Shown here piece after piece: positions 1 through 8,398 of a stretch of 64,000 nucleotides of DNA. The notes beneath the pieces are model-generated. The model saw only the letters and a list, made by a program, of their open reading frames with translations. It was not told where the DNA came from and did not search any database. The position numbers were made by a program, and so were the translations under genes. Each line of letters opens with the position of its first letter. The first letter of the stretch is position 1. The stretch comes from Trabulsiella odontotermitis (lineage in GTDB: Bacteria > Pseudomonadota > Gammaproteobacteria > Enterobacterales > Enterobacteriaceae): the NCBI RefSeq assembly GCF_001297775.1, contig NZ_LIFX01000003.1:1-64000 (forward strand). Direction: 5' to 3'.

Positions 1-3000
1 CGGCAACCGGATAAGTTGTTGCAGATTGCCGGGGTTATCCTCACGCAACATATTCCCCCACTCATCAAATTCTGCGCTCCAGACTATCTCCCCGTTAGCG
101 TTAATCAGCGCCAGCGGCAGGCCTCGGTGGTCGCAGTGATACAGGTGGATTTTCCGTTGCGGACTGTACTCTGGCTCTATCTGGTTTTTCATCTGCTCCG
201 GCGTCAGCCCGCACTGCGTCAGCCATTGCCGGCTTTGCCCGCTGACCTGGTTCGCCTTCAGTTCCCGCTCCAGATTATCCAGCATTGCCACCAGTTCCGG
301 TACAAACACCATTCCCGCCTCCTGCTGGTGTTTTTCCGCCAGCGTGCGGCGGCGGGCTTTCGTCAGCTCTCCGGTTGCGGTTTCAATGCGGATTAATGGT
401 GTAAAACTGCCCGGCAGATACACCGTCTGGATACGGACGGTGTCTGTCTGCATGGTGGTCAGCCGGTCGCCATCCCAGCCGTACCATACGGTTTCCTTCA
501 GTTCCGGCTTTGTACACGAACCATCGTCACAGACCGTACATTCCCATATCCGCTTACCCGTGCGGCGGCCCGTCGGGTCATAGATATACCGGCTTTCCGT
601 CAGCAGACTGCCGTGCTGCAACTGACGGTAATGCGTCAGCCGGTGCTGGTTATCATAGCCATAATGATGAGAAAGGCTGCCACGCGGACGGGGGCGACGC
701 TCACCCTTTTCAGTGAGTCTGCCGTGTTCATCGTAATGGTAGACATTATCCACATCCTGACCGGTACGGTTATTCCGGAAGTTATCCGGCAGCATCGGGT
801 ATTCATCCCGCTCCGCTATCCGGTTGCCCGCCGGGTCGGTCAGGGTCCACTGCGTCAGGTCATGATGCGCTGATTTAATATGCGTACTGCGCAGCCGACC
901 GGCGGGACCGTACTGATAATCACGCTGTTCATTCAGCCCGCTGATGCGGACAAGATGCCCGTCAGCGCTCCAGATGTAGTCACGGTTAAGCCGGGGAATG
1001 TTCAGGTGGTGGCTCTGTAACATGCCGCCCGGCGTGTATGCCGTGGTCAGTTCGTAATTACCAAAGCTGCGTTGCGTCTCGCGGTGCAGGCGGTCACGGG
1101 TAAAGTCGAGAAGTGGTTCATCACCAAGTTTCATGCCAGCCAGATAACCGCTGCCATACGTCAGCCATTCCAGCGGGGGCAGGTTATCCGGTGTGATGCG
1201 GTTCAGTAGTGCGCTGTCGTTGTAATCGTACCGGGTGTCATGCTGCCACACCAGTTCACCCGTGTCCGGGTGATGCACCCTCTGGCGTTCGTGGACAGTA
1301 CGGCCCTGGTCGTCGTGCCCGTACTGCACAGTGACGCGGTGCCCGTCACTGACGTGGCTGATTTCAGCCAGCCAGCCGCGCTCACTGTAACGCCACTGCT
1401 CCGCCGGTTCATCATTCACCGTGCGGTGCGTCAGTCGGTCTGCTGCGTCATAGTGCCAGCAGGTAATGAGGCTGTCATCTTCACTGCGGATGAGCAGCCC
1501 GGTGGCGCTGTAGCCGTAACGCTGCGTCCTGCCGTCAAAACCGGTTTCCTGCGTCAGCCTGTCCAGTACATCATAAGTGAACGTTGTGTGGCTGTTGTTT
1601 TCATTCGTGAGCTGCGTGACCCGGCCTGCAGCGTCGTATTGCATCCGCCGCGTCAGCCCGTCCTGTGTGCTGCTGAGGATGTGGCCCCGGGCGTCATGCG
1701 TGTTTTCGCGGCGACTACCGTCAGGGAGTGTGGTCGCTGTCAGATCGCCAGACACGTTGTATTCATAGTGAGTTTCGCGTTCCTGTGCATCTTTTACACA
1801 GGTCAGACGGCCCCGGCTGTCATACGTAAGGAACTGACTGACACCTTCTTCCCGGTGCACTGCCGTCAGTTGCCCGAAGCGGTCGTATTCATAGCGGGTT
1901 TCATAACCGGAGCAGTCGGTAAAGGTGAGTAACTGACCGTAGCGACTCCAGGTCATATGCTTCCGGCTGCCGGTGGCATCTTCGGTGGAAGAAGGATATT
2001 CGCTGCGCGGATTATCATAAAAATAACGGGTCGTACTGCCGTTGCGCAGGGTTTCAGCCGTCAGTCTGCCGTGGTCATCATATTCCTGCCGGCTCTGCAG
2101 CCCGTCAGGGTGGACCGTGCTGGTCAGCTGGCGCCGGGCGTTATAGCAAAACTCCGTCAGCCTGCCATCCGGTGTGACGAGCGCCGTCAGTTGACCTGAG
2201 GCGGGGCTGTGCCGGTATTCGGTTTTCCGGCCCGCCGCATCCGTCTGCGCCAGCAGTCTGCCGGCGATGTCAGTGTCGTTGCGGGTGATGCTGCCGTCGG
2301 CATGCTCCTTTTTCACCACCCGTTTCATCCCGCCGTCGCCGTCGGTGTGCAGTACCTCCCGGCGGCCCAGACTGTCGGTGACAGTGACGCGATTGTGTTC
2401 ATAAACATAGGAATAACTTAAGCCTTCCGGATTATGCTGCGCCGTCACGCGCCCGGCAACGTCATACCGGTAGCTGGTTTCCGGCCTGCCCGCATAGCGG
2501 TGTGCCACCATCCGTCCCGGATACTGCATGTCATAGGTCAGGTCGTGAACTGAAGTACCGCTGCGGTCATACACCCTCGCCAGTTCACCCCGGGATGAAT
2601 ATTCATAACGCACCAGGGGAACGGCGGGCAGGTTATCCGGGTATTCCGGGTCGCGGGACAGCCACACTTCGGCGAGGCGAACGCCACTGTCTGCGCCATA
2701 ACCCGTGGCGGGGGGCGCGTCCTGACAGGCGGTCAGCACCAGCCGGAAATGGCGGCCTGCACCGTCTGTCACGGCGGTAATGTTTCCGGAGAATGCGCCG
2801 GATGCGGCGCGCTGGAAAGTCATTGTCCGCCCGAAACTGTCCGCCAGACCGGTCAGCACCCGGTACGGCGGCAACGGGGCGGGCAGCGCTTCCTCCGGCC
2901 CGGCAATGCGCTCAGACCAGCCCAGGATCCACCAGGGACCCTGAAGGCTGTTGGTTGCAAGATAAATATGCGGGCTGATGCGAATATCCTGCGGCAGTGT

Positions 3001-3480
3001 CTGCCAGAGTGTGCTCAGCGGGTTACTGTCGTGCAGTGCCGGGACGCCACCCCGCGCCAGCCAGAAGGACTCGCTGTGGCTGAAGGCCGTTTCCCCCGGA
3101 AACAACGGATGAAAATGAATACTGCGCCCGCCATTGTCGTTGAGTATCAGTTCCGCATCATGTATCTGCAGGCAAATATCAAAGGGCGCCTTCCAGCCGG
3201 GGCCGAACACACCCACCGGGGCAGGTGTTCTGGTCTGGTAGCTGCTGTAGGTACGCGAGAGTACAAACGGCAGCGGGCCGGGCAGGGCAATATCGGTTTC
3301 GCCGGGCAGTACCTTTGCGCCCAGCAGCGGATTGACCGGGTTGCCGGAGGTCATGCCGCCCGGACAGACCGAACAGGCCACGCCGGTCGGTGCGCCAATC
3401 ATCACCCCCGCCGAGCCCTGGATTATTGGGCCACCTGTCATGGTGCCGTCACCCTGACGTGCTGCCGGTTTTCCGATCAT
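1..3480 (-). CDS. rhs: Rhs-family polymorphic toxin, 3' end outside the window
   Basis: The reading frame is open from the ATG at 3480 to the left edge (1160 codons, no stop), so the protein is truncated by the window. It starts with the enterobacterial Rhs leader (MIGKPAARQGD, then a Cys-rich ACSVCPGG near residue 35), which in this family carries the PAAR-like tip that docks on VgrG. A long series of YD repeats follows (for example RYEYDRFGQLTAV). Near the left edge it reads YHCDHRGLPLALI, the conserved end of the Rhs core; the PxxxxDPxG cleavage motif and the variable C-terminal toxin lie beyond the edge. Rhs proteins are large shell-like proteins delivered by type VI secretion that carry a toxin at the C-terminus, with an immunity gene next to it. 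The gene lies 68 bases downstream of vgrG on the same strand. No Eag (DUF1795) chaperone gene lies between them. The toxin type cannot be judged. Confidence 0.93.
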   Translation of the reverse strand, partial: MIGKPAARQGDGTMTGGPIIQGSAGVMIGAPTGVACSVCPGGMTSGNPVNPLLGAKVLPGETDIALPGPLPFVLSRTYSSYQTRTPAPVGVFGPGWKAPFDICLQIHDAELILNDNGGRSIHFHPLFPGETAFSHSESFWLARGGVPALHDSNPLSTLWQTLPQDIRISPHIYLATNSLQGPWWILGWSERIAGPEEALPAPLPPYRVLTGLADSFGRTMTFQRAASGAFSGNITAVTDGAGRHFRLVLTACQDAPPATGYGADSGVRLAEVWLSRDPEYPDNLPAVPLVRYEYSSRGELARVYDRSGTSVHDLTYDMQYPGRMVAHRYAGRPETSYRYDVAGRVTAQHNPEGLSYSYVYEHNRVTVTDSLGRREVLHTDGDGGMKRVVKKEHADGSITRNDTDIAGRLLAQTDAAGRKTEYRHSPASGQLTALVTPDGRLTEFCYNARRQLTSTVHPDGLQSRQEYDDHGRLTAETLRNGSTTRYFYDNPRSEYPSSTEDATGSRKHMTWSRYGQLLTFTDCSGYETRYEYDRFGQLTAVHREEGVSQFLTYDSRGRLTCVKDAQERETHYEYNVSGDLTATTLPDGSRRENTHDARGHILSSTQDGLTRRMQYDAAGRVTQLTNENNSHTTFTYDVLDRLTQETGFDGRTQRYGYSATGLLIRSEDDSLITCWHYDAADRLTHRTVNDEPAEQWRYSERGWLAEISHVSDGHRVTVQYGHDDQGRTVHERQRVHHPDTGELVWQHDTRYDYNDSALLNRITPDNLPPLEWLTYGSGYLAGMKLGDEPLLDFTRDRLHRETQRSFGNYELTTAYTPGGMLQSHHLNIPRLNRDYIWSADGHLVRISGLNEQRDYQYGPAGRLRSTHIKSAHHDLTQWTLTDPAGNRIAERDEYPMLPDNFRNNRTGQDVDNVYHYDEHGRLTEKGERRPRPRGSLSHHYGYDNQHRLTHYRQLQHGSLLTESRYIYDPTGRRTGKRIWECTVCDDGSCTKPELKETVWYGWDGDRLTTMQTDTVRIQTVYLPGSFTPLIRIETATGELTKARRRTLAEKHQQEAGMVFVPELVAMLDNLERELKANQVSGQSRQWLTQCGLTPEQMKNQIEPEYSPQRKIHLYHCDHRGLPLALINANGEIVWSAEFDEWGNMLREDNPGNLQQLIRLP

Positions 3481-3548
3481 GTTCCAGTCCTTCTGTTTTG
3501 CTGAATGTAATGCTTATTTTTTATTTATCGTTTTGTACTGTCGCGGGC

Positions 3549-5666
3549 TCAGTACTGCCGCATATCCGGCGACGAACTGCCGTTTTCTTGCGGCGCTTTC
3601 GGTGGGTCTTCTGCAATACCGCAGTTCCAGTTGATCATCAGAGCGTCGCCGCTGATGGTCTGCATACCCTGGAGGTTAATCGCAGTACCGTTAAGAAATA
3701 TTTTGCCGTCCTGCGTCAGCACCAGCCGGGCCTGCCCGCAACGCAACTCCAGATGTTCCCCGGCGGAATAGACGGCCACCTTCCCGGTACTCTCGGTTTT
3801 GCTTTTACCCACCGTAAAGGTGACATTCTCCCCGACGCTGACGTTATAACCCTTACCGACCAGCAACGACTTCTGTATCCCCACTTGAGAGGACTGTGTC
3901 AGCGCCACCGAGGTATTCATCACACCGCCTACCGTGGTCTGGTACGCCACACCCACCGTCAGTGCACGGACCACCCCCACCGTTTCTGCCTGGTTCAGGC
4001 CGACAGTAATACTCTGGTTCTGCCCCACGGTCTCTTTCTGGTTCTGCACCACCGTCTGCACCTGGTTCTGCTGCACGGTAATAACCTGGTTGCCGCCAAT
4101 GGTTTCGGTATGGTTCACTTTCACATCGGTGGTGCGGTCATTCAGCACTTCGGTATCCATATTCTTCTGCGCATGGATATAAACCTGCTCCTGGCCGGTG
4201 GCGTCCTCAAAACTCAGCTCATTAAACCCATCCCCTTTATAGGTTTTGGAACGAATGGTCATCTTCGTTTTTGTGCCCGGCAGGTCTCCGGGAGAGCGGT
4301 TATCTTCATGGTAGGTGCGGCCCATAATGATGGGCTGGTCAGGGTCACCATTGAGAAAATCCACAATGACCTCCTGACCCACGCGGGGAATGGCCAGGTT
4401 GCCAAAACCGGCCCCGGCCCAGGCCTGGGAGACACGGATCCAGCAGGAACTGTCTTCCGTGCCGCCGTGATAACGGTCCCACAGGAATTTCACCCGTATC
4501 CGTCCGTGCTCGTCACAGAAAATCTCTTCCCCTGCCGGCCCGGTGACCACCGCACTCTGCGGACCATCCACTTTCGGTTTTGGATGGGGTCTGGCACGCC
4601 AGGTGCGTTCTGCGGGGATGACAGTGAAATGGTTGGTGAGTGAGGTTCCGGCGCCCTGATTTCCGTGTTGAGCCTGAGGTTGTATGCCTGTCAGGGAACT
4701 GCTCACCACCTGCCATTCCCGGTTGAGACTGACAGACGGATGTCCGGAAAGGGTGAAGCGGGTTCCCGGCCACAGTCCGGGTGAATTACTGACACCGGTG
4801 GCCGTTTCGGCACCGCTGCGCCAGCCTTCCATTCTGTAACGGGTGAAATTCTCTCCGTGCTGCTCATCCTTGAAGCGGCCGGGATAATCAAAAATCTCGT
4901 ACTGTGCCCGCTGGCCGTTCAGGTTGTCGGCTTCATGGTCATAAATACCCGGCCAGTCGGGAACCTTGAAGGTGTAGTCCTGGCTCTGCACAGAAGAGGG
5001 ACTGACGGTGGCTTCATAGCGGAACACGCTGATGCATTCTGTTGAAACGTCCGTTGTGGTGTTCGGGTTAAAGGCGACGGGGTCAGTCAGGCATCTGAGT
5101 CCGGCGACGTTATCGCACAGCGTCAGTTTTTGTTCCGGTGTATCCGGGGCAGATTTGTCAAAAAAGAAGATACCTTCCTCAGCCCAGAGACGGGTCAGGA
5201 ACGCGAGGTCTGATTCACCGTACTGTACACAGAATTCACGGGGCGGATGGTCATCGTTAAACCCGTCAGTCCAGTCAGTGACACCGTTTTCCCTGAGGAG
5301 GATGTCGGAGACAGCCAGGATATCCTGTTGCTGGAATATGCGGAAATTCTGCCGCAGGCTGCAGCGCCAGAGGGGAGGGCGAATGACGAAGCGGTACAGC
5401 ATCTGCCAGCCATTATTCTCTTTTGTGCCGAAGGTGGCGATGACACCGCTGATATGGCGCAGCACCTGCTGCCCCTGCCAGACCGTAAGGGTGGCGTTTT
5501 TTTCGAGTAATGTTTCTGCGGTCTGCCTGAAGGAATCACTGGCGACGTCGACATCAAGGACAAACGGAAGTGAATAGTCCTGTTTTAAGCCGAAGCTGAT
5601 GACAGCGAAAGTATCCGGCTCCTGGCCATCCACTTCGAGAGTGAAGCGCAATCCCTGCTGTGGCAT
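3549..5666 (-). CDS. vgrG: Type VI secretion spike protein VgrG
   Basis: This 705-residue protein forms the trimeric tip of the type VI secretion needle and carries PAAR/Rhs effectors. The N-terminal part (about residues 1-330) is the gp27-like barrel region, including FLTRLWAEEGIFFFF-type sequence near 160-175. The gp5-like OB fold follows around residue 387 with the hallmark HGRIRVKFLWDR and then SSCWIRVSQAWAG. Residues about 515-615 are a run of short Gln/Asn/Thr/Val repeats (NQ.TVGQNQ type) that form the triangular beta-helix needle. A short C-terminal tail of about 60 residues follows (NGTAINLQG), too short for an extra enzymatic domain. The rhs gene begins 68 bases downstream, so the two are probably co-transcribed. 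No structural T6SS genes are in the window, so this is an orphan vgrG-rhs island. Confidence 0.95.
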   Translation of the reverse strand: MPQQGLRFTLEVDGQEPDTFAVISFGLKQDYSLPFVLDVDVASDSFRQTAETLLEKNATLTVWQGQQVLRHISGVIATFGTKENNGWQMLYRFVIRPPLWRCSLRQNFRIFQQQDILAVSDILLRENGVTDWTDGFNDDHPPREFCVQYGESDLAFLTRLWAEEGIFFFDKSAPDTPEQKLTLCDNVAGLRCLTDPVAFNPNTTTDVSTECISVFRYEATVSPSSVQSQDYTFKVPDWPGIYDHEADNLNGQRAQYEIFDYPGRFKDEQHGENFTRYRMEGWRSGAETATGVSNSPGLWPGTRFTLSGHPSVSLNREWQVVSSSLTGIQPQAQHGNQGAGTSLTNHFTVIPAERTWRARPHPKPKVDGPQSAVVTGPAGEEIFCDEHGRIRVKFLWDRYHGGTEDSSCWIRVSQAWAGAGFGNLAIPRVGQEVIVDFLNGDPDQPIIMGRTYHEDNRSPGDLPGTKTKMTIRSKTYKGDGFNELSFEDATGQEQVYIHAQKNMDTEVLNDRTTDVKVNHTETIGGNQVITVQQNQVQTVVQNQKETVGQNQSITVGLNQAETVGVVRALTVGVAYQTTVGGVMNTSVALTQSSQVGIQKSLLVGKGYNVSVGENVTFTVGKSKTESTGKVAVYSAGEHLELRCGQARLVLTQDGKIFLNGTAINLQGMQTISGDALMINWNCGIAEDPPKAPQENGSSSPDMRQY

Positions 5667-5779
5667 GTGTTTGTCCCTGTCTTATTTATGAGCGTGATGA
5701 ATAACGAGAAATTATAAAATAAACATATAAAACAATGCGTTACGTCGCTGCGATGTTTGCATGAGCCCGGGTGGATGAA

Positions 5780-5795
5780 TGTGATCTGTGTCACA
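5780..5795. promoter_or_regulatory. Perfect CRP-type palindrome upstream of vgrG
   Basis: The sequence TGTGATCTGTGTCACA matches the consensus cAMP-CRP core TGTGA-N6-TCACA at all ten conserved positions. Its centre is about 120 bases upstream of the vgrG start codon, in the 265-base non-coding gap between vgrG and the carbamate kinase gene. The position suggests CRP control of vgrG-rhs; both neighbours read away from or towards the gap on the minus strand, so vgrG is the only gene it can precede. The binding itself is inferred. Confidence 0.6.
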
Positions 5796-5931
5796 GGAAA
5801 GAAAGTTTGTTTTAGGTGGTTATTAAGCAGGCGGGCGTTAAAGATAAGAAAATAAGAGCGCTATATAATGATTACATAAGCGCTCTTATTGCCGTTTGGT
5901 ATTCGCACCTTATAACTATCTGTAAATCATT

Positions 5932-6834
5932 TTAGCGAATGCAGGTGCCTTTTTCGCCAGTCAGTACGTAAGGCGCATCTTTTAGCGCACCAATAAACGC
6001 TGGTTTTCCAGTTTGTTTCACAAACTGGATCACTGCCGCCGCTTTTGGCCCCATCGCACCGTCCGGGGCGGCGAATGGCATCAACTCTTCGACGGTGGCA
6101 TGGCGAATCGCCCGCGCCTGCGGTGTGCCCCAGTCCTGATAAACGGCATCAGCGTCGGTCAGGATCAGCAGATAATCCGCATCAATGGATTGCGCCAGCA
6201 CTGCCGCGGTTAAATCTTTATCGATCACCGCTTCAATCCCTTTGAAACCGTTCTGTTGCGCCACCACCGGAATGCCACCGCCACCGCAACAGATCACCAG
6301 ATGTCCGGCTTCCATCAGGGTCTTAATGGCGTCTGAATCGAGAATTTTAAGCGGCGTCGGCGAGGGAACAACGCGACGAACATACTCGCCATCGGCTTTC
6401 ACCTGCCAGCCGTGTTGCTGCTCCAGTGCGGTTTTTTGATCGGCAGGATACACCGGGCCAATATATTTTCCTGGCGCAGAAAAGGCGGCATCCTGCGGAT
6501 CCACTTCCACCCGGGTGAGCAGCGTGGTGACCGGCGGTGCATCCGCGTACTGCGACAACCCTTCGGTGATGGCAAAACCAATCATGCCCTGACTTTCGGC
6601 AACTAACACATCCAGCGGCCAGGCCGGAGATTCTTTATATGCCGCATTCTGTAATGCCAGTAAACCCACCTGCGGCCCGTTGCCGTGCACGATAACCAGT
6701 TGATAATCCCGCGCCAGCGCGGAGACTATGCTGGCAAAGAGTTGAATGCTGCGCTGTTGGTTTTCTGCGCTTAACGTTTCTCCACGCTGAAGTAATGCGT
6801 TGCCGCCGAGGGCAATAACCAGTTTCTTTTTCAT
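5932..6834 (-). CDS. ybcF: Carbamate kinase, AllK/YbcF type
   Basis: This 300-residue amino-acid kinase family protein interconverts carbamoyl phosphate plus ADP with ATP, CO2 and ammonia. It shows ALGGNALLQRGE at the N-terminus, VIVHGNGPQVGLLALQN near residue 48, CCGGGGIPVV near 183 and TDADAVYQDWGTPQARAI near 228. All of these are close to E. coli YbcF, and the length is the family's usual size. The ATG is preceded by a GAGG ribosome binding site. It diverges from the transporter-fdrA-ylbE-ylbF operon across a 327-base control region. In E. coli the same kinase goes with fdrA-ylbEF in the allantoin region, where it gains ATP from the carbamoyl phosphate made by that complex. The classical arginine deiminase genes arcA and arcB are absent here, which supports the AllK role over ArcC. 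Confidence 0.93.
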   Translation of the reverse strand: MKKKLVIALGGNALLQRGETLSAENQQRSIQLFASIVSALARDYQLVIVHGNGPQVGLLALQNAAYKESPAWPLDVLVAESQGMIGFAITEGLSQYADAPPVTTLLTRVEVDPQDAAFSAPGKYIGPVYPADQKTALEQQHGWQVKADGEYVRRVVPSPTPLKILDSDAIKTLMEAGHLVICCGGGGIPVVAQQNGFKGIEAVIDKDLTAAVLAQSIDADYLLILTDADAVYQDWGTPQARAIRHATVEELMPFAAPDGAMGPKAAAVIQFVKQTGKPAFIGALKDAPYVLTGEKGTCIR

Positions 6835-7161
6835 TGTTGCCTCAAAAAATATAAAAAGTATTTCGATGACAAAATAATATCCTCAGCGCTTTTATTTGTG
6901 ATTTATTCGGCAACTTAAATACCATCAAAAATAACTCAGGAATTATCTTGGTGCGGTGGCGTTTTATTTAAAATTATTTAAAGATGATTGTTAGATTTTT
7001 TTTAATAATAATGAGCCGTACTCGCAGAAATTTATAACAATGATTTTAGTGTGACTTTGCTCAAATGAATTGATGTTCATGGCCGATAAGTTAAAGACAG
7101 TTTAAACATCAATCCCTGTAAACAGGGGCGTTAATACGGTTGTAATTACCGGGGAGTGCTT
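6835..7161. promoter_or_regulatory. Divergent control region between carbamate kinase and transporter operon
   Basis: This 327-base AT-rich stretch separates two divergent transcription units and holds no credible gene. It contains a CRP-like site at 7050-7065 and a perfect inverted repeat CCCTGT-AA-ACAGGG at 7114-7127, 34 bases before the transporter ATG. The inverted repeat could be an operator or a leader hairpin. An AllS-like regulator is encoded at the end of the operon and is the obvious candidate to act here, but no operator can be assigned to it from one sequence. Confidence 0.6.
7050..7065. promoter_or_regulatory. CRP-like site before the transporter-fdrA operon
   Basis: TGTGACTTTGCTCAAA matches TGTGA-N6-TCACA at nine of ten core positions. 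It lies about 97 bases before the transporter start. Such a site would fit catabolite control of a nitrogen/carbon scavenging operon. This is a motif match only. Confidence 0.4.
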
Positions 7162-8385
7162 ATGTCTCAAACATCCGAGGTGACAGAGGTCACACAACGA
7201 AAAGGGATCCCAGCCTGGTGGGTGACCGTTTTTCTGTTCTGGCTGGGGTGGATCTTTATGTATGCCGATCGCACCGTACTTAACCCTGTGATGGGGGAAC
7301 TGGAAAAAGAGTTTGGTTTAACCGGAACACAGTTAGGGATATTAAATTCCGTGTTTTATTTTTCCTACGCTTTACTTCAGGTACCCGCTGGAATTCTTGG
7401 CGATAAAATCGGTAAAAAGAAAGTGCTGGTACCAGGGTTTATTCTGTTTGGCGTATTTACGGCGGTGACAGGTTGGGCGAAAAGCTGGTATACGTTGCTG
7501 TTTGCCCGGGTGGTGACCGGGGCGGGGGAAGGCACTTACTATGGCCCGCAGTATGGCCTGTCGTCTGAGCAGATCCCCAAAAAATTCCGTTCGCTGGGTA
7601 GCGCCATTATTAATAGCGGAATGGCGTTTGGTATTGCGCTCGGCCTGATGACGTCGAGCTGGCTGGTCTATGATCAGGGCCACTCCTGGCGGATGCCGTT
7701 CTATGCCATGGCGGTGCCTTCTGTTCTCGTCGGCGTGGCTATCTGGTTATTCGTTAAAGAGAAAAAACGCACCACGGATGAAACCGGTCAGGCGGTGAAA
7801 AAAGGCAAATTTAGCGACCTGCTGAAAAACCGCAATCTGATTATCACCTATATTATGGTGTTCTGCAGTCTGTTCGGATTCTTCGTTATTCTGACCTGGC
7901 TTCCTTACTATTTACAAAGCGAACGTGGAATTGCCGGTAGCGAAACAGGATTTATTTCATCGCTGGTAGCATGGATTTCTATTCCTGGTGCGCTGTTGTT
8001 CTCAAGCCTTTCTGACAAATTAGGCAAACGTAAACCGCTGATTATGTTCCTCGTGCCGGTCGCCATTATCAGTATGCTGTCGATCGTCTGGATGCCGAAT
8101 ATGACTGGCGTCATTGTCGCTCTCTGTGTCTATGGTCTGGTCGGTAAACTGGCCCTCGATCCGGTACTGGTTGCACTGGTGGCAGACAGTGTGGATGAAA
8201 ATAATTACAGCACCGCATTTGGTCTGTTTAATTTCATCGGCATGAGTTCTTCAATTCTGGCTCCCATTATTGCTGGCGCGGCCAGGGATATTACAGGAAG
8301 TCTGGCTTCCAGTTTTTATGTCTCTGCGGCGCTGCTGGTTGTCGGTCTTATCGGCATGCTGTTTTTAAAAGAAAAACGCTCATAA
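7162..8385 (+). CDS. MFS transporter of the anion:cation symporter type, linked to fdrA
   Basis: This 407-residue inner-membrane transporter has about twelve hydrophobic segments. It carries the first-loop MFS motif (GDKIGKKKVLVPG near residue 83) and its repeat in the second half (SDKLGKRKPLIMF near residue 282). The sequence recalls the organic-anion ACS/phthalate-permease branch (hexuronate, glucarate and related acids), so a small carboxylate is a reasonable cargo. I start it at the ATG at 7162, which has GGGGAG just upstream; an in-frame GTG two codons earlier overlaps that ribosome site and is less likely. It is the first gene of an operon with fdrA (13-base gap), ylbE, ylbF and the LysR gene. 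By position its substrate should be what the carbamoyltransferase uses or yields, perhaps oxamate or a ureido acid. That substrate is inference. Confidence 0.85.
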   Translation: MSQTSEVTEVTQRKGIPAWWVTVFLFWLGWIFMYADRTVLNPVMGELEKEFGLTGTQLGILNSVFYFSYALLQVPAGILGDKIGKKKVLVPGFILFGVFTAVTGWAKSWYTLLFARVVTGAGEGTYYGPQYGLSSEQIPKKFRSLGSAIINSGMAFGIALGLMTSSWLVYDQGHSWRMPFYAMAVPSVLVGVAIWLFVKEKKRTTDETGQAVKKGKFSDLLKNRNLIITYIMVFCSLFGFFVILTWLPYYLQSERGIAGSETGFISSLVAWISIPGALLFSSLSDKLGKRKPLIMFLVPVAIISMLSIVWMPNMTGVIVALCVYGLVGKLALDPVLVALVADSVDENNYSTAFGLFNFIGMSSSILAPIIAGAARDITGSLASSFYVSAALLVVGLIGMLFLKEKRS

Positions 8386-8398
8386 AGAGGTAGCGGTA

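Noticed and set aside
1240..1932. 230-codon open frame on the plus strand within the rhs gene
   Set aside because: It is the shadow of the Rhs YD-repeat coding frame on the other strand; it has no family likeness or ribosome site.
3940..4120. Repetitive sequence in vgrG, considered as a CRISPR-like or tandem-repeat array
   Set aside because: The repeats are short, irregular and in frame; they encode the beta-helix needle of VgrG. No CRISPR array was seen anywhere in the window.
3390..4643. 417-codon plus-strand frame over the vgrG/rhs junction
   Set aside because: It runs opposite the VgrG OB-fold and needle repeats; composition follows from the VgrG codons.
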